A stretch of DNA of 64,000 bases from Methanoregula sp. SKADARSKE-2 (lineage in GTDB: Archaea > Halobacteriota > Methanomicrobia > Methanomicrobiales > Methanospirillaceae). A model generated the notes under the pieces. That model was not told the origin of the DNA, ran no database searches, and was given only the letters and a program-made list of their open reading frames with translations. Shown piece by piece: positions 45,151 to 54,792 of the stretch. The translations under genes and the position numbers were made by a program. The stretch lies in the NCBI GenBank assembly GCA_030919125.1, contig CP121470.1:434001-498000 (forward strand), read 5' to 3'. The stretch's first letter is position 1. Each line of letters opens with the position of its first letter.

Positions 45151-45924
45151 TTATTTCATCGCGCTGACGGTTGCGACGCTTGTCATGATCCGTAACTGGG
45201 CCCGGTAATCGAGGACCGCGTTCCGGAACTGCTGGTTCAGGAACTTGATGTCACTGTTGACCGACTGGATCGTCACATCCCCCCGATGGGCAAGTGCGTT
45301 TTCGAGATTGGTGCGCTGGGAATCGATCTGGTCCGAGATCTCGCGGGCCTTCGTAACATCGATTCCCTGCCGCACGAGGTCCGAGAGGGTTGTATTGCGC
45401 TCGGACGAACTGGCATTGAAGACCGCAAGCCTCGCCCCGCTTCTCGCAAGCCATTGGGGATCTCTTGCAGAAACGAAGGAGTCGCTCAGTGCGATCATCG
45501 AGTCGTTGACATAATCCTTCATCGTGTTGAAGTTCCCGTTGAAAAAGAGGAGCTGATCCTGTGCTGCGTTTGCGAAGTTGAGCGACTGCTTTCCCATCTC
45601 TTCTCTCGCAGCGTTGATCTCACGGGCCGTATACATGAGGGGGATGGATGAGGCCTGGGTCAAATAATCTTCCTGGATCCATTCGAGATCGATCTTTGCG
45701 GTGCCATTGCTGATAAGATCGATGTACCGGATAATGCCATTCATCCGGGCCTCCTGCGATTCGCCGACGTACACGATGTGATTCTTCAGCGCAGAGATGA
45801 TCTCCGGGCTGTTCTCCGCAAGCGGCCGGGGCAGATTTTCACCAAAAGCACTTGCAACCGGTACGAAGAGCGCAATAAGTACGAGCAGACACATGGCGAT
45901 CCTGTCTATTCCCTGATACCGCAT
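45151..45924 (-). CDS. Exported helical protein, unknown
   Basis: A 257-residue protein with an N-terminal signal peptide (IAMCLLVLIALFVPVASAFG). The mature part is almost all helical with heptad-like regions (REINAAREEMGKQSLNFANA, REISDQIDSQRTNLENALAH), so a coiled coil outside the membrane is likely. No family is recognised. It could be a sensor-like or surface protein. No nearby operon partner; frame intact. Confidence 0.78.
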   Translation of the reverse strand: MRYQGIDRIAMCLLVLIALFVPVASAFGENLPRPLAENSPEIISALKNHIVYVGESQEARMNGIIRYIDLISNGTAKIDLEWIQEDYLTQASSIPLMYTAREINAAREEMGKQSLNFANAAQDQLLFFNGNFNTMKDYVNDSMIALSDSFVSARDPQWLARSGARLAVFNASSSERNTTLSDLVRQGIDVTKAREISDQIDSQRTNLENALAHRGDVTIQSVNSDIKFLNQQFRNAVLDYRAQLRIMTSVATVSAMK

Positions 45925-46264
45925 AGATCCAAAACTCCCGAAACCGGCGTGATATCTGTGAGCGAATCACGTGATTAAAGGTTCCCGGCTGCCACACAAA
46001 TATTAGCCTGATATCCCGGGTTATTCACCGGACCTCCGGGTTCATTGGCGTAACCCGGTGGTTAGTACAATTTTCGATCCATCCCTTCGAAAGGTTTGTT
46101 GAGGGAGATAGCCTATTCCAGCATGCAAATCAGGATTTAAAAGATTTCCGGGGTTTTATAAACCAGAGTATATCCGTCCAGAACCATCGCCCGACCCACC
46201 CGGACCGGAGTTGTCCGCGATGGGCGAATCTCTTCTCATTGGACCGGAATTTTTTTTTGGCAGG
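45925..46264. other. Divergent intergenic, promoter only
   Basis: Between two divergent genes. A TATA-like TTTTATAAACC at about 46153-46163 faces the methyltransferase gene. No other feature seen. Confidence 0.4.
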
Positions 46265-47098
46265 ATGATAAAGAGAAGCTCTATACAAGCGGCAGGAGAA
46301 GATTATGCGAGGATCGGGTGCGTGGCGGGCAACTTTTGTTATTGGGATACCCGGACAGCGATCATCAACGAGGATGTCTTTGCCACAAAAAACGTTGGGG
46401 CGGAGAGTATCGATCTCGTGGTCACGTCGCCGCCTTACAATGTGGATATCCAGTACACTTCCCACAACGATAAGGTAACATACGGGGAGTATCGTGAGTT
46501 CTCCCGGGCATGGATGGAGCGGGCCTTCGGCTGGCTGAAACCGGATGGCAGGTTCTGCCTGAACATTCCGCTCGACAAGAACAAGGGAGGTCAGCAGAGC
46601 GTCGGGGCGGACCTCACAACGATCGCAAAGGAGATCGGGTTCAAGTATCACTCGACCATCATCTGGAACGAGGGAAATATCTCCCGGCGCACCGCGTGGG
46701 GATCGTGGGTGAGCGCCTCGGCCCCGTATGTGATTGCCCCGGTCGAGCTGATCGTCGTCCTGTACAAGGACTCATGGAAGAAGACGAGCGGTTCGCGCAG
46801 GTCCGATATCACCCGGGAAGAGTTCCTGGAATGGACAAACGGCCTCTGGACTTTCAATGGCGAGCGCAAGAAACGGATCGGGCATCCGGCCCCGTTCCCG
46901 GTGGAGCTGCCGATGCGGTGCATGAAACTCTTCTCGTTTACCGGCGATACCGTGCTCGATCCCTTCATGGGAAGCGGCTCGACGCTCGTCGCGGCTTCCC
47001 GCAATAACCGGAAGGGGATCGGCATCGAGATCGATCCCCGGTATTGCGAGATCGCGGCTGACCGGATTAAAAGAGAGGGGCAGCCGGCGCACGAGTGA
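46265..47098 (+). CDS. DNA methyltransferase, N4-cytosine/N6-adenine type
   Basis: A 277-residue site-specific amino-methyltransferase. Catalytic motif IV is VVTSPPYNVDIQY near residue 59; TSPPY is typical of N4-cytosine enzymes, though N6-adenine ones exist. Motif I follows later as FSFTGDTVLDPFMGSGSTLV, so the order is that of the beta class. GIGIEIDPRYCEIAADRI completes the SAM fold. No restriction endonuclease is recognised next to it, so it may be an orphan. The start at 46265 is uncertain. Confidence 0.9.
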   Translation: MIKRSSIQAAGEDYARIGCVAGNFCYWDTRTAIINEDVFATKNVGAESIDLVVTSPPYNVDIQYTSHNDKVTYGEYREFSRAWMERAFGWLKPDGRFCLNIPLDKNKGGQQSVGADLTTIAKEIGFKYHSTIIWNEGNISRRTAWGSWVSASAPYVIAPVELIVVLYKDSWKKTSGSRRSDITREEFLEWTNGLWTFNGERKKRIGHPAPFPVELPMRCMKLFSFTGDTVLDPFMGSGSTLVAASRNNRKGIGIEIDPRYCEIAADRIKREGQPAHE

Positions 47099-47318
47099 GT
47101 ACACCTCCCGTCTTCGCACAATTTTCCGGATATTATTCCGGAGATATTGGGCCAGAGACCTCACGGTTTTTTTACCATTTTTAAAATTTATCGGGATCGC
47201 CGGGCCGGCTCTCTGGTCCTCTTCTACCGCGATACCGGAGAACCAGGACCCTGGAGGTCGGGGCAGGCTGATCTCTTCATTGCAGATGCATCCGACAGGA
47301 TGGCATTTTTTCCACTAC

Positions 47319-47559
47319 CTACGCCAGGAGATCCTTCGCCACCACCACCGGTGCAACGGGATCCCGCAAACGATACAGGGAATTGTCCTTTCATCTGAGC
47401 AAATATCCTCTTCGGGTCTTCGGATGAGATGCAGACGGGCGTCGCAGGTATTACCAAATGGGCCATTTTGGTGCTGAATGCAGACAAGATTTTGTGCGCT
47501 TCCTCCAGGGCGATCCCGAAGTCTCCCGCAACCGCGTCGTCAGCGCGTCTCATCGTCAT
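47319..47559 (-). pseudogene. Small protein with a probable frameshift
   Basis: MTMRRADDAVAGDFGIALEE to ISSEDPKRIFAQM is in one frame; the natural-looking continuation DNSLYRLRDPVAPVVVAKDL and LA stop is one base off. One surplus A near 47393 explains it. About 80 residues, unknown family, no signal peptide. Confidence 0.45.
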
Positions 47560-47640
47560 ACGTACTGCGTGGAGGGATGGGGAAAAAGGGGTAGGATCGA
47601 GAGGAAGGATATGGTCCCGACGGGAGGAGTGCTCTTACGA

Positions 47641-47958
47641 TTAGATCTTCGACTGATCGCGGGCCCTGTTCGCGCCACCGGGTATATTTTTTCCCTGGGG
47701 CCCGAGGCCGAGCATCGGATCGCGCGCCTTCCATCTCTTCCGGCTCCCTGCACCCCCCTCCGGCTGATCAGGTTTTGCTGCAAGGAAGCACTCGACCGGA
47801 TCCTTCTCCCCAGCACATTTCCGGTCCTTGAAGTCCTCACAATCCTCGCAGCTCGGTACCTTGGTCGGGAGGAGCGACGGGAAATGATTCTTCCAGAGCG
47901 TGGGATCGATCTTTCCCTGCTCCAGGAACTTCTGGATGTGTCGCGCCGTATATCTCAT
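47641..47958 (-). CDS. Small Cys-containing protein, unknown
   Basis: A 105-residue protein starting MRYTARHIQKFLEQGKIDPT, with SCEDCEDFKDRKC and VECF supplying four cysteines, then a basic Gly-rich tail. The start is favoured by a TATA-like CATAAAAGTG about 28 bases upstream, which would give a near-leaderless message. Family unknown. The last 40 residues look low in information and could be read-through of an eroded end. Confidence 0.5.
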   Translation of the reverse strand: MRYTARHIQKFLEQGKIDPTLWKNHFPSLLPTKVPSCEDCEDFKDRKCAGEKDPVECFLAAKPDQPEGGAGSRKRWKARDPMLGLGPQGKNIPGGANRARDQSKI

Positions 47959-48655
47959 GATCAGTACTATGACAAGATTCACTTTTATGCTCTTCTTTGG
48001 CTGCAGTCCGAATCTCCGCGGGCCGGTACTGGCCTGGGATTCCTGCAAAGTCCGGGAGGAGAACCAGATCGTCAACAGATCCCCGGCAGTGGTTCGATCT
48101 TCTTGGGAAGATCTCCCCGACCCGGATGACTCGTTACGGGATCGGATGTCCCGAATCTCCCGGCGCTGTTGATCAATGGGATCGGGGCCGCTTCGAGGCG
48201 GACGGGCCGGAAGCCGGGGCCTTTGGAAGGTTCGTCCACGAAAGATCCCCGGAATTTTACTCCGGCCTTCACAAATACGCAGAATCCGGCGGGCCGGACG
48301 CATTCTCAAGGAGAAGCGCGGGATTATTGCGGAGATTCTCTCAGGGGCAGGTACGGGTTTTTACGTGGACGACGCGTTCGGGCGCGCTCTTCTCTGACAA
48401 AAAGTCATGACCTGCGGGCATGCGGTACCTGGACGACCAATCCCGGGATCGTTCTCCAGAATCATCTCTGCAAAGTATGCGGATGGGGGAGATCTTTGCA
48501 CCCGCCCGAGATCCTAAAGGCTTCAAGATTGCCAGACAGGGCAGATCTTCACTCGAATTTTCTCGGCCAGAAGATCCTGCTCCGGGTCCTCACATACGCA
48601 TGACCTTCTCCTGCACATCGCTTCGGTCATTGAGAGATATGGTCGGAGGTGTTGG
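47959..48655. other. Unresolved 0.7-kb stretch
   Basis: Several frames are open, with short protein-like pieces (GIIAEILSGAGTGFYVDDAF, VMTCGHAVPG), but no frame is long and no family is recognised. It may hold a gene broken beyond recognition, including the missing signal peptide region of the PEGA protein that follows. Confidence 0.35.
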
Positions 48656-49470
48656 TTGAGGCTGGATCTTCCCGACGATCTCCAGCCGTCACCACCCCCA
48701 GCCCGCCAGACCGGAACGGTCATGGTGTCCTCCCAGCCGGGCGCTGCGCTCATCTCTGTTGACGGAAATTACCAGGGAAAAACACCGCTCACCACCACCC
48801 AGTACTTCGGGAGCCATACGGTCAGGCTCTCGCTCCCGGGGTACCATGATTACTCGCAGACCATCTACGTCAACGCGGGCACAGACCAGCAGATGAACGC
48901 GATCCTGACCCCCGCAGTCTCCGGGACGGTCGCGGTGACATCGTGCCCGGCGCTGCAGTTGCGATGGACAATGACCCGCAGGGGACGATCCCCTCCTCGG
49001 GAACCATGACCATCTACCATGTCGCAAACGGCAATCATCTCTTCAGGATCAGCGCAACCGGGTACACCACCTGGCTCAACAGCATCTATGTCCAGCCCAA
49101 TACCCTGACCTCATTTGCCGCTACCCTCGCACCGGTGGGTCCGAACCCCACGCAGGCACCGCAGACGGGAGGGATCAATATTGCCTCAGCTCCGACAGGG
49201 GCGGAACTCTTTGTCGACAACCTCTTCCGCGGGTACACCCCCATGGTTCTTGGCGATCTCTCCCCGGGGCAGCATGCGATTCTGCTGAGATATACGGAGT
49301 ACGTTGACTACAGGGGGACCGCTGACGTGATCTCCGGGCAGACAACCCCGCTCTCGATCGCGATGATGCCTGCCCCCACGCCAGAAGCAGCTCTCTCCAT
49401 CGCGGCGGTGGTCGGGGTGATTGCAGTGATTGCAGGATCTGTTGTACTTGAAAGGAGGCGGGAGCAATGA
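48656..49470 (+). pseudogene. PEGA-repeat surface protein, frameshifted and 5'-truncated
   Basis: Three tandem PEGA domains are readable: GTVMVSSQPGAALISVDGNY, GTVAVTS then PGAAVAMDNDPQG, and GGINIASAPTGAELFVDNLF. The frame shifts by one base at about 48943, inside the second repeat. The C-terminus is a transmembrane anchor (IAAVVGVIAVIAGSVVL) with a basic tail. No signal peptide is found at the 5' end. PEGA domains decorate cell-surface proteins of methanogens. Its stop overlaps the next start by ATGA. Confidence 0.8.
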
Positions 49471-50159
49471 CGGGTACGTGTTCATCGACGAAACTTATGG
49501 TCTGCGGCATACTGGCTTTCGTAATACTATCCGCACTCACGGCATTTGCCTATTCGAGTGAAGATGCGGCACTGAAACACGTCTCCACGATTGGCCTGAA
49601 ATCAACCGCAGGGGTCATGGCGGCCGAGCTCAACGCGAGCGATGTTGAAGGTCTCAAACCCGGGGACGAGATGTCGCCACGGTACCTGGCGGTTGCACAG
49701 CATCTCAAAACGATGCGGAGCATGAATGACAATATCCTCAACGCGTACGTCCTGAAAGTAAATCCGGACGGGACGATAACGTTCCTGGTCGACGATCTTT
49801 ATCCGGAGGATCTGCTGGGATCCGCAAGGATTGGTGAGGTCTCAAGAGCCCCGGACCGGGCGGACATCTTGAGCGCCCTCTCCGGCCCGACCACCTCAAA
49901 AGAGCCGTATACGAAGAAGTACGGAGCGTTCATGACCGCTTATGCGCCCATCGATGACTCCGCAGCCGGTTCGAACGGCAACACGTATGCGATCCTTGCG
50001 ATCGATATATCGGCAAAGGATTACCTGAACGCGACATCGAAGGGGCAGCTCATCATCCTGACAGGAGTTGTCTCGATCATCATTACGCTGGGGGCGATCA
50101 TCGGCCTCGGCATGAGACTCAGAAGAGCGGAGAACGGTTCGCTCCCGCACCAGAGATAA
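49467..50159 (+). CDS. Membrane-anchored extracellular sensor-like protein
   Basis: A 230-residue protein with an N-terminal membrane segment (LMVCGILAFVILSALTAFAY), an extracellular domain of about 150 residues and a C-terminal membrane helix (LIILTGVVSIIITLGAIIGL). The ectodomain (MRSMNDNILNAYVLKVNPDG, FLVDDLYPEDL, YTKKYGAFMTAYAPIDDS) resembles Cache/PAS-like sensor folds of chemoreceptors and histidine kinases. No output domain is fused, and no kinase is adjacent. Translationally coupled to the PEGA gene. Confidence 0.75.
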   Translation: MTGTCSSTKLMVCGILAFVILSALTAFAYSSEDAALKHVSTIGLKSTAGVMAAELNASDVEGLKPGDEMSPRYLAVAQHLKTMRSMNDNILNAYVLKVNPDGTITFLVDDLYPEDLLGSARIGEVSRAPDRADILSALSGPTTSKEPYTKKYGAFMTAYAPIDDSAAGSNGNTYAILAIDISAKDYLNATSKGQLIILTGVVSIIITLGAIIGLGMRLRRAENGSLPHQR

Positions 50160-50213
50160 TTCCGGCGGTCCATTCAACACGCTTTTATTTTTTTAACGTG
50201 GACACCAGTACCC

Positions 50214-50870
50214 ATGGAAAGGAGATACTTCTTCCTCGTCGCATGCCTTGCAGCCATGCTTGTACTCTCTGCAGGGTGTACGCAACAGAGTCCGGCTGGC
50301 ACAGCAACCCCGACCGGGACGCAGGCAACGGCACCTGCAGAAACTTCCGCAACCCTCACGGCAGCGTCTTCACCCGCTGAACCGAAAACATCGGTGACCG
50401 TTGCACCTCCTGGTTCGATGCAACAGGTCCGGCTCGAGACGAGCATGGGTAACATAACCCTGGCGCTCGATCCCGAGATGCCCATAACCACCGGTAACTT
50501 CGTGAAACTGGTTAGTGCCGGCTATTACAACGGGGTCATATTCCACCGGGTCATTGACGGTTTTATGATCCAGGGCGGCGACCCGACGGGGACAGGCAGG
50601 GGTGACCCGGGCTACACGATTCCCGATGAGTTTACAGAGAAGAGAAGGAATAACCGCGGGACCATCGCAATGGCAAATGCCGGCCCGAATACCGGGGGTT
50701 CCCAGTTCTTCATCAACCTTGTCAACAACAACTTCCTTGACGGGAAGCACCCGGTCTTTGGAGAGGTAGTCGAGGGCATGGAGGTCGTGGATGCGATCGG
50801 GAAGGTTGCCACCGGGCCGGAAAACCGGCCGGTCCAGACTGTTACGATCATAAAAGCAGAACTTGTGTAA
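50214..50870 (+). CDS. Cyclophilin-type peptidyl-prolyl isomerase, lipoprotein
   Basis: A 218-residue cyclophilin with a lipoprotein signal peptide (ACLAAMLVLSAGCTQQ) and a Thr/Ala-rich linker. The catalytic domain includes IFHRVIDGFMIQGGDPTGTG (active-site Arg and Gln), GTIAMANAGPNTGGSQFFIN and GKHPVFGEVVEG. It should catalyse prolyl cis-trans isomerisation outside the membrane. A cytosolic paralogue follows 161 bases downstream, and the two share long near-identical DNA tracts. Confidence 0.95.
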   Translation: MERRYFFLVACLAAMLVLSAGCTQQSPAGTATPTGTQATAPAETSATLTAASSPAEPKTSVTVAPPGSMQQVRLETSMGNITLALDPEMPITTGNFVKLVSAGYYNGVIFHRVIDGFMIQGGDPTGTGRGDPGYTIPDEFTEKRRNNRGTIAMANAGPNTGGSQFFINLVNNNFLDGKHPVFGEVVEGMEVVDAIGKVATGPENRPVQTVTIIKAELV

Positions 50871-51031
50871 ACCCTCTCTCTTCTTTTTCCCTTTCGAAAT
50901 TTCCAGGTGACGATCGTTCTCACCAGAAACGAGGGAAGATAGGTTCCCGCGGGCGGATAAAAGGCGGAACAACCGAAGGAGTATCCACAAAAGTGAAACG
51001 TTATGAAGGACTATGAGACCGGAGATACATC

Positions 51032-51496
51032 ATGACCGAAGTTAAGAGACTGGTCAGGCTCGAGACAGACATGGGAGTGATCACCATCGCTCTCGATCCC
51101 GAAATGTTGATCACCGCCGGGAACTTTGAGACGCTCGCAAAGAAGGGCTATTACGACGGTGTAATCTTCCACCGGATTATTCCTGGGTTTATGATCCAGG
51201 GCGGCGACCCGACGGGGACAGGCAGGGGTGGCCCGGGCTATGCGATCCAAGATGAGTTCTCCCGGAAGAACCGGAATGACCGGGGCACCATCGCCATGGC
51301 AAACGCAGGCCCGAACACCGGTGGCTCGCAGTTTTTCATCAACCTTGTCAACAACAATTTCCTTGACGGGAAGCACCCGGTCTTTGGAGAGGTAGTCGAG
51401 GGCATGGAGGTCGTGGACAAGATCAGCAAGGTAAAGACCGGACCTGCCGACAAGCCCCTCCAGAACGTGACCATCCTTCACGCGGTCATGGTCTGA
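51032..51496 (+). CDS. Cyclophilin-type peptidyl-prolyl isomerase, cytosolic
   Basis: A 154-residue single-domain cyclophilin without a signal peptide, so the cytosolic partner of the lipoprotein upstream. Active-site blocks are IFHRIIPGFMIQGGDPTGTG, NRNDRGTIAMANAGPNTGGS and QFFINLVNNNFLDGKHPVFG. The ATG follows GGAGATA. Frame intact. Confidence 0.96.
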   Translation: MTEVKRLVRLETDMGVITIALDPEMLITAGNFETLAKKGYYDGVIFHRIIPGFMIQGGDPTGTGRGGPGYAIQDEFSRKNRNDRGTIAMANAGPNTGGSQFFINLVNNNFLDGKHPVFGEVVEGMEVVDKISKVKTGPADKPLQNVTILHAVMV

Positions 51497-51539
51497 ACCT
51501 CTTTTTTTGCTACCGAGGAAGTATCTCTTTTGACTGCAC

Positions 51540-51962
51540 TTCCTTCCGCACCTCACCCCGGGGCCCGCGTTGTCCTGATATTGAGCTTCCCGCAAAGCCC
51601 GGCAACAAACCCGGCAAGAGCCCCGGATGAACCTGCAGGTCCGGTTGTATCGACAGGAACGGTGGTCGCACCACCAGGTTTCTGCCGGGTTGCATCGGAA
51701 CAGCCGGAGGCCAACCCCCATCTATTCAGAAACGATGATCTCGCGGGCGAACGCAAAAACCGTTCCTGCCCGGGGGGCCCGAGAGAGAGATCTGCGTTCC
51801 GGCAGATTCTGTCCTGCCACAATCCAGGGCAACAGTTTTCGTCCCACCGGCACGATCTGCTTCGACATGCCGCGATTCTGGATCGGGTCTCCGGATGAGC
51901 GTGGTCTTTCCTGCGCCGAACGCAACGAAGATGGCGATCTTGTACCTGCAGCGGCCGTCCAT
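51540..51962 (-). pseudogene. Small GTPase remnant
   Basis: One frame reads YKIAIFVAFGAGKTTLIRRP, a G1 P-loop, then DPESRHVEAD, GGTKTVALDCGR (G2 Thr region) and ISLSGPPGRNGF, a corrupted G3 (GTPGQERF in relatives). The downstream part continues in a second frame (AREIIV) and a third (TTVPVDTTGP). This matches the small GTPases paired with roadblock proteins in archaea (COG2229 type). Several frameshifts inactivate it. Confidence 0.7.
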
Positions 51963-52188
51963 TCTTGAGAAAATGTTCCTTTATACCAGACCAATCCTTT
52001 CATGACTGTCCACTATCGACAAAAAACTGAAAAGTAATTTAATCCCGATTATCGCCAGTAAAAACGCGGATTGAATTATTTTGTACATCGGTATTCACCG
52101 GGGGAGAGCCGAACAAGAACCTGGAGCCAAATGACGCTGATAGACGGCTCGGATGTAAACCATCGGGCATCTTGGCATAGTAGACGGG

Positions 52189-52575
52189 ATGTTTGATACC
52201 CTTGAGATCGGACAGTATATCGATGAAGTCATTCCAAAATCCCGGTGCCATCACCCAATCACCCGCGGGACCGCAGTAAAAGCACTCTCGTTAAACGGTC
52301 TTGGGTATAATGAAGGCCGACTCTCCCTGATGCCGAATTTCTTTGAAGACAGAGCGACCGAGCGGTTACTCGGCAAAGGAATAAAACCGGAATATCTCCA
52401 TGAATACGTTTTTGGTGAGAGGCTTGGTGCGATAACTGCGTATGGTCCTACCAGGCTCTTCACCTTGAGATAGTACTTCGCAAGATGGGAAAACTGCCGT
52501 TTGGCGTCCAGCGTCTCCACCCTGATACCACATCAATCAGCTTCACGGGTGAATATGATCACGAATTTAAAACCC
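52189..52575 (+). pseudogene. IS1634-family transposase N-terminal fragment
   Basis: FDTLEIGQYIDEVIPKSRCH, TRGTAVKALSLNGLGYNEGR, FEDRATERLLGKGIKPEYLH and GAITAYGPTRLF match the N-terminal DUF4277 part of IS1634 transposases. After a stop near 52471 another frame continues FGVQRLHPDTTSISFTGEYD, the start of the catalytic core. The remaining 300 or more residues are missing, and the fragment ends inside a nucleotidyltransferase gene on the other strand. Confidence 0.8.
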
Positions 52576-52731
52576 GGATTTCTTCGCCCTTCCGGAATGT
52601 GACGAGGACGTCCATGTCGCTGTCTGGCCGCTCCTCACTGCGTACGAATGAGCCGAAGACTCCGATCTTTGCAGCATCGAACCGTTTTTGATCTCGGGTT
52701 CGTGTTCCCGGAGCAGGGCGAGCGCGGCCAT
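52559..52731 (-). pseudogene. MNT-type nucleotidyltransferase fragment
   Basis: MAALALLREHEPEI in one frame is followed, one base off, by RFDAAKIGVFGSFVRSEERP and DSDMDVLVTFRKGEEI: the GSxxR and SDxDxxV motif of minimal nucleotidyltransferases, the antitoxin half of HEPN-MNT pairs. One more T in the T5 run at 52685-52689 would restore the frame. The C-terminal half is replaced by IS1634 sequence. A TATA box (TTTATATATT) lies just upstream of the ATG. Confidence 0.72.
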
Positions 52732-52804
52732 CTGTGCATCCAATATATAAATTGCCTGACTTAAACGTGTGGGTGAACCCCGGGGCCGCACGCAGGGATC
52801 TACG

Positions 52805-53419
52805 TCAGCCACAGATCAATTTTTTTCTGGGATCGATCCTCCGGTTCAGGAGATCTTTCCGGCAGGGCAGATTCCTGCATCTTTTTTTCTGCCACGCAAC
52901 TGCTGCCTGCCGGTCCAGATCTCCTGCCGTGACAACCGGTACGGGTGCGGGGGGACCCGGCTCATCTTCAGGATATTGGTCCGGATTATCGCCGCATGAT
53001 TCGATCACGACCGGATACTTCACCCCATCAACCGGCAATGCTCTCCCCTTTGCCTGCACGATGAAGCGCCACTCGTCGCCAAAGTCATAGACAAAGAGCA
53101 TCTTCTTCTTTGGTTCAGGAAAGACGGTTGCGATCTTCGCTCGCTTCACCCCGGGAAACCGGTTCCCGATCCCAACGCCGGATGTCAACACATAGCCCTC
53201 CTGTGAATGGTAATACCGGTGAAGGTTTTCGTAGAACCCGAAGAGATGGTCGCGATAGAACCGGAACGCTGACAGGATGGCATGGCCGAGATCGTACAGA
53301 TGCATTCTCCGGAATTGCGAGACCCGGTACGGGAATCCCCGGACGTGTCCGTACCAATCGGTTTGCGTTACTTTCAGCAGCGCCAGCACTTCATCCGGGG
53401 GTGCGATTCGTTTTTTCAT
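52805..53419 (-). CDS. pRiA4b ORF-3-like protein
   Basis: A 204-residue protein of the plasmid pRiA4b ORF-3 (IS1096 TnpR-like) family, function unknown. Landmarks are FRRMHLYDLGHAILSAFRFY, LHRYYHSQEG, KKKMLFVYDFGDEWRFIVQA (the DxGDxW core) and YPVVIESCGDNPDQYPEDEP. The C-terminus beyond it is basic and variable. It is the third gene of a minus-strand row with the TPR gene and a second, broken family member upstream. Confidence 0.85.
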   Translation of the reverse strand: MKKRIAPPDEVLALLKVTQTDWYGHVRGFPYRVSQFRRMHLYDLGHAILSAFRFYRDHLFGFYENLHRYYHSQEGYVLTSGVGIGNRFPGVKRAKIATVFPEPKKKMLFVYDFGDEWRFIVQAKGRALPVDGVKYPVVIESCGDNPDQYPEDEPGPPAPVPVVTAGDLDRQAAVAWQKKRCRNLPCRKDLLNRRIDPRKKLICG

Positions 53420-53442
53420 CTCCTGCTCCTTTCAGAGAGTGA

Positions 53443-53760
53443 CATCCATTTCCTGTCCTTTGCCCTATAGTGGATGTCAGAATAATCATCCGGTTCATCG
53501 TCATCATCATCCCAGTACTGCAAACGGGTTTTTCCCACGGTTTTCCTGCATTCCGGCAGGGTTTTTATGCAGTACCGGTTCAATCTCCAGGAGTTCGATG
53601 CGGAATCTCCAGTTGTCACCGTAGTCGAAGAGGAAGAGTATCTTCTTTCCCGGAGCGGGAAATGCCGTTTCCACCAGGGTCCTCTTCACGCTCTTTACGA
53701 ATGGCGGGCATTTACGGAAACCGGGGCCGAAAGGGGGGTGCCGGGGCACTGACCCATCAA
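53443..53760 (-). pseudogene. pRiA4b ORF-3-like fragment, frameshifted
   Basis: Only the C-terminal half is readable: VKRTLVETAFPAPGKKILFL, FDYGDNWRFRIELLEIEPVL, then a one-base shift near 53570 to KTLPECRKTVGKTRLQYWDD and a run of Asp/Glu. It parallels the intact neighbour at 52805-53419. The N-terminal half is absent. Confidence 0.7.
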
Positions 53761-54751
53761 TGTGAGCGTGTGACTTTAGGACCGCGTCCTCTTCCCCCCG
53801 GTTTCCTGCGGAAGGTTGCATGGATAAGCTTCATCCACATCAGGGCGCCTTGCGTATTCATCCAGACGTGTGCATTGTCCCCCGCATATACAACGGCTTC
53901 GGTCTCGCCACCGATACTCATATACTCGGAAGTTCGTGACGACAATACTTTCTTCCCGAGAAGATACAGCGGTACAAACCGGTTCTGTTCAAATGCAGCA
54001 ACAAGGCATGCGTCTGCCTCAGGCGTCCGGCCCCCCGCCGGAATTTCAAAAGCGCCCGGGAATAGAACCATACCGCGGAATATTCATCCGGGTACTCGTC
54101 GATGAGCTTTTGCAGCGCTTCCATGTCCCCGTCCTCCAGCAGGCAGCCGGCCAGTTCATGCCGGACACCCTGGTTGTCGCCGGGATTGAGCCGGAGGAGT
54201 TCCTGCATATGAGCAGTTCCCTCTGAACGCTTCCCCCCAATACAGAGAAGGGGGGCAAGATCGAACCGGGCCCGCATATAGGGACGGGTCTCAAGGATAC
54301 CCCAGAAATTGCCGGCCTCTTCCTCAAACATCTTCTTCCCGAGGGCACGCTCTCCGGCAGAGACGCCCTCCTCAAGAAACCGGATTGCCTCTGAAAGACT
54401 GGTTGCTGCTTCGTGGGAGAGGAGTACATACGCATCCGCACAGTCCTTTGAAACCGCCAGGGCCTTGTATGCCAGGTCAATCCGCTCTTTTCCCTTTGCA
54501 TCCCAGGCATCGTACATGATATCCTGCGCTTTCTCAAGCGGTGTTGTACCGGTCTTCTTTCTTAATGAGAAATCCCCGGCCGCGAGCTTGCCCTGAAGAA
54601 ACGCATTTACCTCATCAATACTCTCGAAATCTTTTCCTTCAAGTGCCTCCCGGATCGCGGCAAATACCCATTCGTTTGACGGCATATCGAGGAGGGGGGG
54701 AAGATCCTGCCCGGGTTTTCCAGGTCCTTTTTTCCCATGAGGTTTTACCAT
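53757..54751 (-). pseudogene. TPR-like protein with one frameshift
   Basis: About 240 residues in one frame: a basic start MVKPHGKKGPGKPGQDLPPL, then helical repeats (ERIDLAYKALAVSKDCADAY, LSHEAATSLSEAIRFLEEGV, AHMQELLRLNPGDNQGVRHE, LIDEYPDEYSAVWFYSRALL) of tetratricopeptide type. At about 54035 the frame shifts to ADACLVAAFEQNRFVPLYLL and the tail. One base would rebuild a protein of about 330 residues. It lies directly upstream of the pRiA4b-like genes, and homologues, from memory, are often associated with that domain. Confidence 0.75.
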
Positions 54752-54792
54752 TTGATGCCTACACTCCTTTAGAGAAGGAGAGTTTTACCAGA

